Positions 9,218 to 18,732 of a stretch of 64,000 bases of DNA are shown here, in pieces. The notes beneath the pieces were generated by a model. That model did no database searches and was not told the origin of the DNA. It saw only the letters and a program-made list of their open reading frames with translations. Source of the DNA: Verrucomicrobiota bacterium (GTDB lineage: Bacteria > Verrucomicrobiota > Verrucomicrobiia > Verrucomicrobiales > Akkermansiaceae). Where the stretch lies: the NCBI GenBank assembly GCA_017301995.1, contig JAFLEH010000008.1:1-64000 (forward strand). Direction: 5' to 3'. Position numbers and translations under genes: made by a program. Numbering within the stretch: position 1 is the stretch's first letter; each line of letters begins with the position of its first letter.

Positions 9218-10462
9218 TCACCTCCCACCCTCCGTTTCTCGGGCGGGCTTGCCGGAGGCGTCTATCAATAGCGGGGATATCATCAGCACCGTCCTTGAGC
9301 CATCGGGGTGCGTCTGGACCTTGACGATCGTTCCGGCATCGGTGGAAAAGCTCTCGCAACCGATGTCGGCCTGTTGTTCGATTACCGCGCGGCCGTTCGC
9401 GGGATCCACCTGACCCGACGTGATGGATAGGTCCGATTTCACCTGATGGCCGAGGTCGAACGGATAGAGGTTCGAGTCCAGCACCACCCCCACCGGATGG
9501 GTTTCGAACCCTCCTGCGGGATCGTCCGATTGGGTGATCAGTTCCCGGACGATCTCGATCTTGGCGTCCTGCTCCGGCTTCGCGAGAACCGATGGCAGGG
9601 TCATCAAATCCACACCTTTCCGTGTTGCGAGATCGCGCATGGTGGCCTGAACGTCCATGTCCGTCATGAGACTCAGGTCGCCGTATTGCCATTCGATTCC
9701 GGCGGGCAATTGGACGAGTTTCGCCGTGAGTTTTTGCGAGACAGGCGGATCCATGGCCAGACTCAAGGCAACCGAACCGCAGGCGGCCAGATCGGCCGCG
9801 TTGGCGCTTTCCACAACCAGGCTGCCGGGAGTCGAAACCAATCGCGTGTCAGCATCGAGAACCAGTCCGATTTCCGCGAGAAAGTCGGCCGCGTTGATTC
9901 CGGGAGGTAGGTCAAATTCCCTCCTCACCACCCGGCCATTGCCATGGGGTGGCGTGGCGAAACGGAACTCTGTGCCGTGGCGTTTCACCGCGAGTTTGGA
10001 AGTCGCCGCAAGCAGATGCACCGTGCTCTCCAATGTGCGATAGCGGGTCTTGAGGGTCAGCACCGGGTTGACACCGGTCGGCAAGGTGAACACCAATGCC
10101 AAAGGTTCCTCGCCGGATTCGCGGCAGGTTTGGATATACGCCGCGCGGACCTGTTCCAAGGCCTCTTTGAGCGTGATTCCGGAGAAATCCAGCGGCGGCA
10201 GATAGAAAACCTTCAACTGATGAGGCCCATGGGTCGCCATTGGCCCAGGCTCGGTCCGGGCCGATGAACGCGTCTTCCGCATACCGCTGTCCTCCGGGCT
10301 CCGCGGAGACGCCACATCAGCCTGCCGCTTCGCAACCACGTCGTTCTCTCCCTTCGATCCCACCCAGACTGCCACGGGCACGCCGCACAATACAATGGCC
10401 AGCGCGCATGCTATCAAAAGCCAACGCGCGTAGGATCGATGGGGTATTGGCGGATTATTCAT
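9218..10462 (-). CDS. Membrane-anchored protein with secretin/STN-like segments
   Basis: A 414-residue protein with a single N-terminal membrane anchor (about residues 13-35, WLLIACALAIVLCGVPVAVWV). After a polar linker, residues about 90-170 resemble the STN/short secretin N-terminal fold (FSGITLKEALEQVRAAY, then a hydrophobic strand and TLESTVHLLAATSKLAV). The C-terminal part repeats the pattern with TGVNPVLT, VDPANGRAVIEQQADIG and a final ISPLLIDASGKP, like the end strands of secretin-type domains. Such proteins are common and uncharacterised in Verrucomicrobiota, possibly as pieces of type II/IV secretion-like systems. It converges with the Tgl-like gene. No partner secretin or pilus gene is nearby, so function stays open. 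Confidence 0.72.
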   Translation of the reverse strand: MNNPPIPHRSYARWLLIACALAIVLCGVPVAVWVGSKGENDVVAKRQADVASPRSPEDSGMRKTRSSARTEPGPMATHGPHQLKVFYLPPLDFSGITLKEALEQVRAAYIQTCRESGEEPLALVFTLPTGVNPVLTLKTRYRTLESTVHLLAATSKLAVKRHGTEFRFATPPHGNGRVVRREFDLPPGINAADFLAEIGLVLDADTRLVSTPGSLVVESANAADLAACGSVALSLAMDPPVSQKLTAKLVQLPAGIEWQYGDLSLMTDMDVQATMRDLATRKGVDLMTLPSVLAKPEQDAKIEIVRELITQSDDPAGGFETHPVGVVLDSNLYPFDLGHQVKSDLSITSGQVDPANGRAVIEQQADIGCESFSTDAGTIVKVQTHPDGSRTVLMISPLLIDASGKPARETEGGR

Positions 10463-10551
10463 GGCTCCATCGGATGACAGCGGAAACCTACCCTATCCTG
10501 CCGGAACGGGCAAGTTGTTAGCTCGGACGCGGCCAACCACACCGCTTCCCA

Positions 10552-12480
10552 TCAATTCACCAGAAACCGGATGATATGCAGCGCGGTGCGTTCCGGTTTG
10601 CGGTCAGTGACGCGAAGCGTGAGCCGGTGTTTGCCCTGCGGCAGTGAATCCGCCAGGACGAGTGGCCACGGCAAGTGCAGCGATCCGCTCCATTGCGTCC
10701 AGGTGTCCGTTGTTAGGGGAGCGCCGCCATCGATGGCATACTCTATCACCGCAGTGTCCTTGCCAGCAGCCAGGAAGAGCCCAATGGCCGTGCCCTCGAA
10801 GTCGTAGGTAAGTTGCGCGCCGGGTTTCTCAGCGACGACGGCTGGGCAGTTGGCGAATCCGTCCCGGACGGCTTGGCCGTTGGAGGGTTTCCAGTTGGGA
10901 TTGAGGGTGAACCCGTCGGAAAGCCTGGCGTTTTCCAACGGGCCGAAACGTCCCTTGGCATAGCAGTTGGGTTCGAGAGGCGCGGGCATGGCATGCGGCT
11001 TTGGCGCGGGCTTTGCGGCACACGCGGCATCCAGCATCCTCGACATGCTTCCGGCATAGACCCGCTGGCCGTAGGGCGAGGGATGGAGATCCTTGAAATC
11101 GTCCTTCCAGGTGAATTGGCCGGCCTTGATCCGGTCGGCAACCTCGTTTGATAGATTGAGGGACGGACAACCATATTTCCCGGCCACCCGCTCGTGGATA
11201 GAAACGGTGTGGGGTTCCTTGTTTCCGTCCCACACGGCAAGATGCTGGTCGTGAACGAAGTGCATCAGCACCACGTCGGTTAGGGGATTGGCGCTCCGCA
11301 AATGCCTGACCACGCCTTCCATCGCCCTCAGAATCAGCGTATCGCGCTCGGCGGCGGGCAGATGGTCGTGGTTGTGGTCGTTCACCGCCGCTTCCACGAA
11401 CACCAAATCCACCGGTCCCTTTGCCAACACATCCTGCTCCAACCGGAACGCGTGGCCCACCGAACCCACCGACGGAATCCCCGTACTGATGAATTCGAAC
11501 TTGGTGGCCGGAAAACGCATCCGGAGATCCCTCATTAGCTCGTCGCGCCAGCCGGGATTGTAGGTGATGGAACCGCCGACGAATGCCACGCGGCCGACCT
11601 TGGCGGTTGTGAATCGCCCTATGCTGTTAGCCAATCCGTCGCGGAGATTGAAATACTCGTGATTTCCCGGAGGAGGGCAGACCTGATGCAGCACGAAGCG
11701 AGCGCTGGCGAAAACCTCCGGCAGAGGGAAGTGATGGCCGTCGGCTTTCGGATCGCCCTTTTCCACGGTCACGATTTCCATGGTGTGACCCAGCTTCTCC
11801 AACCGGCGGCGGGCTTCGAGGGTGTTCTTCTCCGGCGGCACCACCCTGTCGTCCAGGCTGATCACGTGCCGCAGCGGAATCTTCGCCTCGGCGATCGGCT
11901 CCAACAAATCCACCGGATTGCCGCGGAACGCCCGCAGCGCGTTCTCGTCGGCGAGTTGGTAGAACTTCAGCGCGTCGGCCACCTGCGTTTTGGCCCCTGG
12001 CCAGGACAGCGGCCAGCTTTTCAGATCCATCACCGGCGTGTCCGCATAAATGCAGGCGATCCGCTCCGGATGGCGGGCGGCATAGCGGTAGGCCGGCAGC
12101 CCGCCGCGGCTCACCGCTTCCAGCGCCGGACGTTCGGCCAGTTTCCATTGGCCTCGCACCTGATCGTAGAACCCGTCCATCAGATCGAGCGCGGCATCGC
12201 AGCCCAGCATGTCCACCACATCCAGATAGGCCACATGGCAACCCTGATGGAGCAACTCGATATCCACCTCCGCATGAAAGTCCGGAAACGACGTGCGCCA
12301 CACCCACGGCCTGCCCGGCGCGGCAACTTTCGGCTCGACCACATGCGCCGCATGGCCGCCGAACGCGAACGACTGTTTCTGATAGCCGTTCCACGGCGAA
12401 GACGTCGGCTGAACCGGATCCGCCGCGGATACGGCTAGGGTGGAAACAGCAAGGGCGATAGAAGTTATATAGGTTTTCAT
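10552..12480 (-). CDS. Secreted alpha/beta-hydrolase fused to SGNH esterase
   Basis: A 642-residue protein with signal peptide (MKTYITSIALAVSTLAVSAA). Residues about 35-265 form an alpha/beta-hydrolase: nucleophile Ser124 in AVSRGG (first Gly of GxSxG is Ala), acid Asp211 region (SLDDRVVP) and His249/250. Residues about 290-490 form an SGNH/GDSL esterase: Ser304 in VGGSITY, Asn367 in AVNDHNHD, and DLHPSP (Asp464, His466) as the block V equivalent. A beta-sandwich-like tail of about 140 residues follows. Two esterase domains in one chain suggest deacylation of a substituted polysaccharide, by inference. Its ATG overlaps the stop of the upstream beta-helix gene by 4 bp (ATGA), so translation is probably coupled. 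Confidence 0.88.
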   Translation of the reverse strand: MKTYITSIALAVSTLAVSAADPVQPTSSPWNGYQKQSFAFGGHAAHVVEPKVAAPGRPWVWRTSFPDFHAEVDIELLHQGCHVAYLDVVDMLGCDAALDLMDGFYDQVRGQWKLAERPALEAVSRGGLPAYRYAARHPERIACIYADTPVMDLKSWPLSWPGAKTQVADALKFYQLADENALRAFRGNPVDLLEPIAEAKIPLRHVISLDDRVVPPEKNTLEARRRLEKLGHTMEIVTVEKGDPKADGHHFPLPEVFASARFVLHQVCPPPGNHEYFNLRDGLANSIGRFTTAKVGRVAFVGGSITYNPGWRDELMRDLRMRFPATKFEFISTGIPSVGSVGHAFRLEQDVLAKGPVDLVFVEAAVNDHNHDHLPAAERDTLILRAMEGVVRHLRSANPLTDVVLMHFVHDQHLAVWDGNKEPHTVSIHERVAGKYGCPSLNLSNEVADRIKAGQFTWKDDFKDLHPSPYGQRVYAGSMSRMLDAACAAKPAPKPHAMPAPLEPNCYAKGRFGPLENARLSDGFTLNPNWKPSNGQAVRDGFANCPAVVAEKPGAQLTYDFEGTAIGLFLAAGKDTAVIEYAIDGGAPLTTDTWTQWSGSLHLPWPLVLADSLPQGKHRLTLRVTDRKPERTALHIIRFLVN

Positions 12481-14801
12481 GGTTTCACATTCCCGGAGTT
12501 GCCCTCCACCTTCGCATCGGCGCAGGACGGTTGGAGGTTGATGATAGGTTTGGCCGAAGTGAAGCGGTTGTCGGTGATGACCAGACCGCGGGTGTTCTTG
12601 GCGGAGATACCAGCGTCATTGAAGATATTGTCAGTGATTCGGATGTTTTCGTGAACCGGCTCGGAGGCATCGGTATTGCGGGTCTGCGGGTTGATCTCGA
12701 TCCCGGTGCCGATGAAACGGTTGCGCCGGATGGTTAGATCGCCGATCGGACCGGACTCGAACCAACCCTCGGCATCGTCTTCGATCAGAATCGCTGACAT
12801 CGCCGCGCGATCGAACACGCAGTCCTCGATCACCGCCTTGCCGCGGGTGGTTAGAAGAAATCCCCGGCACGACGAATAGGCCACATGGCAGCCGCGGATC
12901 AGCACATCGGGATACCACGAGATGTTGTCGATCACGTCGTTTTCGCCGAATTCGGGTACCGGTCCGTCGAGAGTGAGCAGCCAGAGTTTGCCCGAGGCAT
13001 CGGCGGGGTCCGGAGCGACCGCTGCGACCTTGCGGCGCGGATTGCCGGGGAGTTCGCGGAGTTTCGCGTGTGAGATCACCGCCACTTCGTCACCCGCCTG
13101 GAACGCGGCGAATCCGTAGGTTTGAGGCTGCATGAAACGCAGGCGGAGTTGGTTAGGAGCGGTCCTTCCGATAATCCGCAGGTGGGTGCCGTGGATGTTG
13201 ATCGGATCATCCTGCAGGCCGGAAAACCGACAACCTTCCACGCGGACCACGCCGCGGCAGCCGGAAAAGTGGTAGGCGTCGGCCCAGGCCGGGCAGGTGC
13301 GGATGGTTCCGGCGGGCGGCTCGACGTGAACGCGCTCGTAGGTCAGGTTCTCGCAGAACTGGCTGACAATACCCATTCCCGTTAGAGCGTGGAACGCGCA
13401 ATCGCGGAACACCAGATCGCGGCAACGGTTGTTGTGGGCGCTCACCGTGTCGCGGGTGACGTTGCGGAACTGGAACTGCCGCCCCTTTTCCAAGCCAAGC
13501 GCGCCGGGTTCCCGAGCGACCAACCGCACCCGGCCGCCGCCCAGATCGGTGGCGCGCACGTTGGCAAACGGGTTGTGGCCGATCCCCACCCGCCAGCAGC
13601 GGCCCTCGCCGGGTATCGCCTGCTGGACCATGGTTCCGCCGGTACCCAGATCGCCGGTCCATGCGAATCGGCCGTCGGTGATCTGATAGGTCGATCCCTC
13701 CGCGATGCGGATCACGGCCTCGGTGGGCCTGACCTCTTCCACCCGGAACTCGGAAACCGTGGGGCGTTTCAGATCAAACGCGATGCCCGACCAGTTGACA
13801 TGATCGCAGCGGTCGTTGACGATTTCTATCATCCGGCCGCCAAACACAATCTCGGAGAGGGGAACGCCATCCTTGCCAAGAACCCCCTCTATCGAAAAAT
13901 GGCGGACGTTTTCCATCAGAATTCCAACCGGACGGGGCAGCGTGGGATTGTCGCAGGAGTTGGAAACGAACCACGCCCGGCGCAGGGCGGTGGCCTCCGG
14001 AAACTCGTGGCGTCCCGCCGCGAAACGGATCGTCACCGGCTTTTCCGCGGTCCCCGCGCCGGATGGCTTCAACGTGGCGTCGTGCGCTCCTGGCGCGATC
14101 AGCACCCGGTCGCCGGGTGCCAGCTTCAGCGCGTTGATCTTCGAAATGGACTTCCAGGGTTTGGTTTGCCCGTTGCCGGCGGCAGAGTCATTTCCACCGG
14201 ATGGATCCACGTAATAGGTGGTGTTTCCCGGCGAAGGGATGAGGCCGTCCGCCGACGGATAGAGAACCGGATCGTCACAAACCGCGTTGGGATCGGTGAT
14301 CGCCGGCTTCGCGCCCGAGTACACGATCACGGGATCCGCCCACACCGCGTGGTCGGAGTGGTTGGCTCCTAACGGATCAACCTCCAGCACCAGCCTGCGG
14401 ACCCCTGCCAAGCCGATTTCCACGGGCTTCCCGCCGTCGCCCTTTCTGATCGTCCCGCTGTTCCAAAGCGGTTTGCCATCGGCGGTGGCGCGGAACTCCA
14501 CCTCGCCCACTTCGTTTCCTCCCTGATCGTTCACGCCCACAACAGCCCTGAAGGTTTGCGCCTTGCCATCGAGGGCCACTGTCATCGAGGACGGCGAGTG
14601 AACGCCGATGCCGTGTCCATAGGTTTTCCCCCCAAGCACGATCGGCAGGCCCGCCACGGATTTGCCCCGCTCCACTTTTCCCCATCCGGTGGAAACGTGG
14701 GCGAGATCGAGTTCGTCCAAACGCTCCTCCGTGGCCGAAGCAATACCCGTGGGAACGAAGGTGACGGCAACAGCTGTGATAAGGCAAAGCAGCGGATTCA
14801 T
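12477..14801 (-). CDS. Secreted NPCBM-domain plus beta-helix protein
   Basis: A 774-residue protein started at the ATG ending at 14801, giving the signal MNPLLCLITAVAVTFVPTGIASA; a longer frame is open upstream. Residues about 28-165 are an NPCBM-type carbohydrate-binding domain (VHSPSSMTVALDGKAQTF, then VVGVNDQGGNEVGEVEF). A DUF1565-like opening of a parallel beta-helix follows (TTYYVDPSGGNDSAAGNG), then many beta-helix turns (NRFIGTGIEIN, NIFNDAGISAKNT, NRFTSAKPII). The fold is typical of pectin- or glycosaminoglycan-active GH28/PL/GH110-like proteins, but I could not identify a catalytic family. It is the upstream partner of the dual esterase, with a 4-bp overlap, which suggests both act on the same acylated glycan. 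Confidence 0.86.
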   Translation of the reverse strand: MNPLLCLITAVAVTFVPTGIASATEERLDELDLAHVSTGWGKVERGKSVAGLPIVLGGKTYGHGIGVHSPSSMTVALDGKAQTFRAVVGVNDQGGNEVGEVEFRATADGKPLWNSGTIRKGDGGKPVEIGLAGVRRLVLEVDPLGANHSDHAVWADPVIVYSGAKPAITDPNAVCDDPVLYPSADGLIPSPGNTTYYVDPSGGNDSAAGNGQTKPWKSISKINALKLAPGDRVLIAPGAHDATLKPSGAGTAEKPVTIRFAAGRHEFPEATALRRAWFVSNSCDNPTLPRPVGILMENVRHFSIEGVLGKDGVPLSEIVFGGRMIEIVNDRCDHVNWSGIAFDLKRPTVSEFRVEEVRPTEAVIRIAEGSTYQITDGRFAWTGDLGTGGTMVQQAIPGEGRCWRVGIGHNPFANVRATDLGGGRVRLVAREPGALGLEKGRQFQFRNVTRDTVSAHNNRCRDLVFRDCAFHALTGMGIVSQFCENLTYERVHVEPPAGTIRTCPAWADAYHFSGCRGVVRVEGCRFSGLQDDPINIHGTHLRIIGRTAPNQLRLRFMQPQTYGFAAFQAGDEVAVISHAKLRELPGNPRRKVAAVAPDPADASGKLWLLTLDGPVPEFGENDVIDNISWYPDVLIRGCHVAYSSCRGFLLTTRGKAVIEDCVFDRAAMSAILIEDDAEGWFESGPIGDLTIRRNRFIGTGIEINPQTRNTDASEPVHENIRITDNIFNDAGISAKNTRGLVITDNRFTSAKPIINLQPSCADAKVEGNSGNVKP

Positions 14802-14950
14802 GGGGAAGTCGGTTGGCAAATGAAGCAATACGCGCCGAGAATACGCGCGAATGGGCAGGGATCAAACAAGATTCCAGCGGATGCGCGCCTTTCGTGTGGC
14901 GCCCGGATTGAGCCCGGGATCCGAAACTCAAGTTGGTATGGAAGCTCGGT

Positions 14951-14992
14951 TCACCGCTGAAGCACTGAGAACCACTGAGTTCGCTGAGTTTG
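14951..14992. repeat. Short-period degenerate repeat (CTGAG type)
   Basis: Roughly 11-12-bp periodic sequence in which CACTGAG/GCTGAG recurs four times. The unit is not under a coding frame. Sequences of this look recur in intergenic DNA of many unrelated bacteria; I state that from memory and could not test it here. Confidence 0.45.
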
Positions 14993-15135
14993 GTTTGATC
15001 GGTAAGACGATACCGGAAGGAGAATCGGAGTTCGGACGATTTTCTGGTAGCGATCACGGCGCTTCAGTGATTCTTTGGAGCCACACTATATCCTCCCACG
15101 CAACTTGCGATTTACTGGAGCCAATGAGGTGCTTG

Positions 15136-15226
15136 TAGCGGCGCTCTGTGAGCGTCGATGCCAGAGCATCGCAAAGGCAGGATACTCCCGCATTCCACAC
15201 CCCAGGGCCTTCGGGCTCTGCGGCTA
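15136..15226. repeat. Possible REP-like element (weak)
   Basis: Begins TAGCGGCGCTC and ends CTGCGGCTA. It contains small hairpins GCGCTC..GAGCGTC (15140-15155) and CGATG..CATCG (15156-15171). Its ends resemble those of the clearer element at 38319-38394 (TAGCCGC..GCGGCTA), suggesting a decayed relative. Confidence 0.35.
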
Positions 15227-15239
15227 AAAACCGAGATCA

Positions 15240-15275
15240 AACCGCAGATGATTCACGCAGATAATCAAGAGGATG
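15240..15275. repeat. Short-period degenerate repeat (CGCAGAT type)
   Basis: Contains ACCGCAGATGATTCACGCAG and a following ATAATCAAGAGG; the CGCAGAT unit recurs at about 14-bp spacing. Non-coding. It resembles other short-period intergenic repeats in this window (14951, 42453). Confidence 0.4.
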
Positions 15276-15451
15276 GCCACATCGCGCCACTCAACCTTAG
15301 GGATAATGGCCGGGTGCTCGTAACAGGCACATAATCAACATCCATCCGTCCATTTGCAATTTCATTATACTTTCAAGGTTTATCTTTTAATTTCGGATCG
15401 AGTCGGGAGCATATTGAAGTATTTCCGCGCATTCCTCCGTCCCCCGCCGAA

Positions 15452-17167
15452 TCACGGCCTGCCGGCGGTCTTGGTGACGGTCACGCTGCGGATGTAGTAT
15501 TTGTTATATTGGTTTCCATCCGATTCGAGGGCGAAGTTATATCCCCAGTAGTTGACGAATTGCGGGTCGTCGATATTCCAAGTCACGGTGTGCCAACGTT
15601 GGTTGTCGGGGATGGTGTACCAGCCGGTTTTGGCGGTTTTGAAGCCTTCCGGTGACTCATAGACCAGCTTGAAACCGGCATTGTCATTGGCCTCGTTGCG
15701 GCGGACCACGGCGGTGATTTCGATCGGTTCGGTGGTGTAGGACAGAAACGCGGGATCGACCGCGAACAGGTTTCCGCCGGGGATGTTTCCCGCGCGGGCC
15801 GAACCGCCATAGGCAAGCACCGCCTGCGCGGTCGCGTCGCCGGATAAAACGTGCAAACCGCGCTCGACCTGCCCGCCCTCCATGGTGATCGAAACGGAAC
15901 GGGACCGGGAAAAATCGCCACCCCAGTCGAGCGGCTTGCCTTTGTTAGCCAGGGCGTCGCGTTCCAAAGCTGCAGGAACATCGAGCACGAAAACCGGAGC
16001 CACGGTGAGCGGCAGCGAGTCGGTCTCGGTGATCCGACCGGTCAGAGGATCCAAGACGCGCACGGGCTTTTCGGTTTTCATCGAATCCGGCGGCCCTTTG
16101 CGGCCCCATGCCACGAGCACGCGGCCGTTGGCACCCTCGAAGACGAATCCGTAGTGCATTCCGTTCAGCAGCAGCCATCCTTGATAGGCCGGATGTTGCC
16201 CGAGGTGGCGGATCATCGAGTCAAGGGCGGTGTAGGCCGGGCGCGGCTTTCCGTTTTGGCCCAACAAACCGAGCGGACCGCTGTCGCCATCCATACCCTC
16301 GAACCACTGGATGCAGGCCACACCCTGCGCGATGCCCATGGTGTAGGCCTTGACCAGCGCATGGGCCTGGACATCCGCGCCTTTGCACGAATCGCAACCG
16401 AGTTCGGTGAACACGATCGGAACATTCCGTTTTTCCGGATTGCGCGCTTCCAGCATCTTGCGGACGCTTGGCACGATATTCATATAAATCGCCTCGGTGC
16501 CCGCGTTGTCGGCGATGCCGTTGAGGATCTCGTAGGGATGCAGCGTGATATAGTCGAAATGGTCCTTCGCCCCCGCCTGGATCGCCTGATCCAGATAGGA
16601 TATGTGGGCCGATTTCGCGGCGAGCCCGATCAGGCATGCGGGATCGGCGGATTTCGCGGCGCGGTAGGACGCGGTCACGAGTTTGGCGTAATCCGCGGCG
16701 GTTTGGTCGCGGCCGGTGCCGTTGGGCGGTTCATTCCAGATCTCCCAGCGTTTGATCCGGTGCTTCGCGTGGCCCACCGTGGCGGAAACATAATCCGACC
16801 ACGCGGATAGATTATTGACCGGCAGCGTGCCCGGCGGGTCCGCTTTGTTCCAACCGACCCCACCATTGAACAATCCGCCGAAAATCATGCCATGGGCCGC
16901 GAGATAATCCATCTGGGCGTCGAGCGCGGTCCAGTCGAACTTTCCCCGCTCCGGTTCGACCTGGCCCCAACCGGTCATCACCGACCGGTAGTAGCGCAGG
17001 CGGATTTCCTCCATTTGCGGAACCCAGCGCGCCGCATCGCCGGCCGAACGGTTGTTGACATGGCAACTGCCGATTCCGAACGGTCCGAGCGCAGCGGGAT
17101 CCGCCGGTTCCGCGGCGAGCCGGCAACCGCACAACGCCGTGATGGTTAGGACGATGGGGAGTCTCAT
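15452..17167 (-). CDS. Secreted TIM-barrel glycoside hydrolase, GH39/GH5-like
   Basis: A 571-residue protein with a signal peptide (MRLPIVLTITALCGCRLAAE; a Cys at 14/16 leaves a lipoprotein possible). The barrel spans about residues 25-330. The strand-4 motif KRWEIWNEPPNG gives acid/base Glu146, and IVFTELGCDS gives the likely nucleophile Glu255. HPYEILNG and QWFEGMDGD are further barrel-end motifs. This arrangement is that of clan GH-A, closest in look to GH39 beta-xylosidases. After residue 330 come two beta-rich domains, the first like a GH-A accessory sandwich, the last a possible carbohydrate-binding module. It lies 43 bp downstream of the Tat oxidoreductase gene in the same direction. 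Substrate is not predictable from sequence alone. Confidence 0.85.
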   Translation of the reverse strand: MRLPIVLTITALCGCRLAAEPADPAALGPFGIGSCHVNNRSAGDAARWVPQMEEIRLRYYRSVMTGWGQVEPERGKFDWTALDAQMDYLAAHGMIFGGLFNGGVGWNKADPPGTLPVNNLSAWSDYVSATVGHAKHRIKRWEIWNEPPNGTGRDQTAADYAKLVTASYRAAKSADPACLIGLAAKSAHISYLDQAIQAGAKDHFDYITLHPYEILNGIADNAGTEAIYMNIVPSVRKMLEARNPEKRNVPIVFTELGCDSCKGADVQAHALVKAYTMGIAQGVACIQWFEGMDGDSGPLGLLGQNGKPRPAYTALDSMIRHLGQHPAYQGWLLLNGMHYGFVFEGANGRVLVAWGRKGPPDSMKTEKPVRVLDPLTGRITETDSLPLTVAPVFVLDVPAALERDALANKGKPLDWGGDFSRSRSVSITMEGGQVERGLHVLSGDATAQAVLAYGGSARAGNIPGGNLFAVDPAFLSYTTEPIEITAVVRRNEANDNAGFKLVYESPEGFKTAKTGWYTIPDNQRWHTVTWNIDDPQFVNYWGYNFALESDGNQYNKYYIRSVTVTKTAGRP

Positions 17168-17210
17168 CGGGCGGATCGGATTTATGTTAGAAAACGCGCG
17201 CTCCGACCAT

Positions 17211-18578
17211 TCACCCCACGCGTGGCGGCGCGAATCCCTGGCGATAGTTGCGGCGGACGATGGTTTCGGTGGCTTCCTTGTGGTTGGTGAAACGGAGCGC
17301 GGCCTTGTCCCAGAGCAACTCCTGGCCGGGAAAGCGGCTGGCGCGGACGCCGAGGATGGTGGCCTCCGTGATCTTCACCGCCTTGGAAAACGGCGTGAGC
17401 GGTTCGACGTCCTTGCCGAGGCACTTGTCCACCCAACTGTGCCAGTGGTTGAAGCCCTGGAGTTTTGGCAAACCCTCGAGGCGCGATCCTTCCTCCCATT
17501 TGCCGTCCCGCCACAAACGCGAACGGCCTTCCGGTTCCACCACAAGCGTTCCGTTTTCCCCGACGATCGCGGTCATCGTGCCACTGTCCGGCCAGTCTTT
17601 CAGGCGCAATTCATCGGGATTCGGCCGCAGCGACGGATGGTAGTAGCTCACGGTCACGGTCTTTCCGGCGAAACGCGGCGAGTCCACTTTGTATTGCATC
17701 ACCGCCTTGCAGGCCGGCGAATGGAAGTTCTTGTCCGGCGGCTTGGGGCATTCGCTCCTAACGGAAAATGGCGAGGTCAGCTCCGGATAGGCAAGGAACG
17801 GCAGATCGAGCAAATGGCATCCCCAATCGCCGAGGCCACCCGAACCGAACTCCCACCACGAGCGCCATTTCATCGGGACGATCGCGTCGTGATAGGGCAT
17901 CGGCGCGCATGGACCCAGCCACAGATCCCAATCGAGGTTCTTCGGAACATCGGGGTTTTGTTTGAGCACCCGCTCGGTGTTGAAATAGCCGTCGCCGAGA
18001 GCCCCGGAGGTGGTCCAGGCGTGGATCGAGAGGATCTTGCCGAGGCGGTCCTGTTTGAGGATCTCCAGCGCCAGACGGCGGGCGACATTGGCCATGCGCT
18101 GGTTCCCCAACAGCGACGCGAGTTCCGGCTTCGCCTTGATCGCGTGCTCGATCATCACCAGCTCGGACAGTTGCTGGACCAGCGGTTTCTGTCCATAGAC
18201 ATGCTTTCCATGGGCCATCGCCGTCAGCAGGATCGGCGCGTGGGTGTGGTCCGGCGTTGAAACGGAAACAGCGTCGAACTTGTCCGCGTGCTTGTCGAAT
18301 GCCTCACGGTAATCGCGGCAGGTAAACGCCTTCGGATGCTCGCCGGCGGCCTTGGCGAGATAGTTGGAATCCACATCGCAAAGCCCGGCGATCTCGACCT
18401 CCGGATGCGAGGCGATGTTGTGGCGGTCGGCCTCGCCGATGGTGCCGACCACGCCGACGCACAGCACGCGGAGCTTGCCATTGGGCGATGCCGCGCGCGC
18501 GCGGCCGGAGCCCAACAGGCTAACCGATGCGGCGGCGGAAGATGCGAGAAAACGACGGCGGCTGAATGGGGCATTCAT
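17211..18578 (-). CDS. Tat-exported Gfo/Idh/MocA-family oxidoreductase
   Basis: A 455-residue protein with a twin-arginine signal (FSRRRFLASSAAASVSLLG). The NAD(P)-binding half follows (LRVLCVGVVGTIGEADRHNI, AGLCDVDSNYLAKA, VSVSTPDHTHAPI), with the family Lys motif YGQKPL at about residue 145. The C-terminal Gfo/Idh domain includes the GSGGLGDWGCHLLD motif typical of the exported Verrucomicrobiota/Planctomycetota/Bacteroidota branch. Members oxidise, epimerise or hydrolyse sugars using tightly bound nicotinamide cofactor exported in the folded state; the exact reaction is unknown. It precedes the GH39-like gene by 43 bp, so the pair probably handles one glycan-derived sugar. Confidence 0.92.
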   Translation of the reverse strand: MNAPFSRRRFLASSAAASVSLLGSGRARAASPNGKLRVLCVGVVGTIGEADRHNIASHPEVEIAGLCDVDSNYLAKAAGEHPKAFTCRDYREAFDKHADKFDAVSVSTPDHTHAPILLTAMAHGKHVYGQKPLVQQLSELVMIEHAIKAKPELASLLGNQRMANVARRLALEILKQDRLGKILSIHAWTTSGALGDGYFNTERVLKQNPDVPKNLDWDLWLGPCAPMPYHDAIVPMKWRSWWEFGSGGLGDWGCHLLDLPFLAYPELTSPFSVRSECPKPPDKNFHSPACKAVMQYKVDSPRFAGKTVTVSYYHPSLRPNPDELRLKDWPDSGTMTAIVGENGTLVVEPEGRSRLWRDGKWEEGSRLEGLPKLQGFNHWHSWVDKCLGKDVEPLTPFSKAVKITEATILGVRASRFPGQELLWDKAALRFTNHKEATETIVRRNYRQGFAPPRVG

Positions 18579-18732
18579 GGTATTGAACAGTTCGGTGGAG
18601 GCATCTACGGCCGCCCTGAAGGAGAAATTGCGGAAACTTCGACAATTTTGGAAGGGGACGGGGGGATTGTTCTAGAAACCACGGGTGCGGATTCGTGTTG
18701 CATATACCGGCCGGATCGTGTTGAATAGCGCT

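Larger units (their letters stand above)
14802..15451. other. 650-bp intergenic region with degenerate repeats, no gene seen
   Basis: Separates two minus-strand genes and includes the promoter region of the NPCBM gene. It holds a short-period repeat at 14951-14992 (CACTGAG-like units), a weak palindromic element at 15136-15226, and a second short-period segment at 15240-15275 (ACGCAGAT-like units). The last ~100 bp is distinctly AT-richer (15340-15420). Open frames here have no plausible start, codon use or homology that I can recognise. Confidence 0.6.

Noticed and set aside
9500..9520. tRNA-like T-arm sequence (GGTTTCGAACC)
   Set aside because: It is inside a conserved coding frame and no acceptor or anticodon stems can be built around it.
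13389..14372. Plus-strand open frame antisense to the NPCBM/beta-helix gene
   Set aside because: High GC produces long antisense frames; the minus strand has signal peptide and domain structure, this one has neither.
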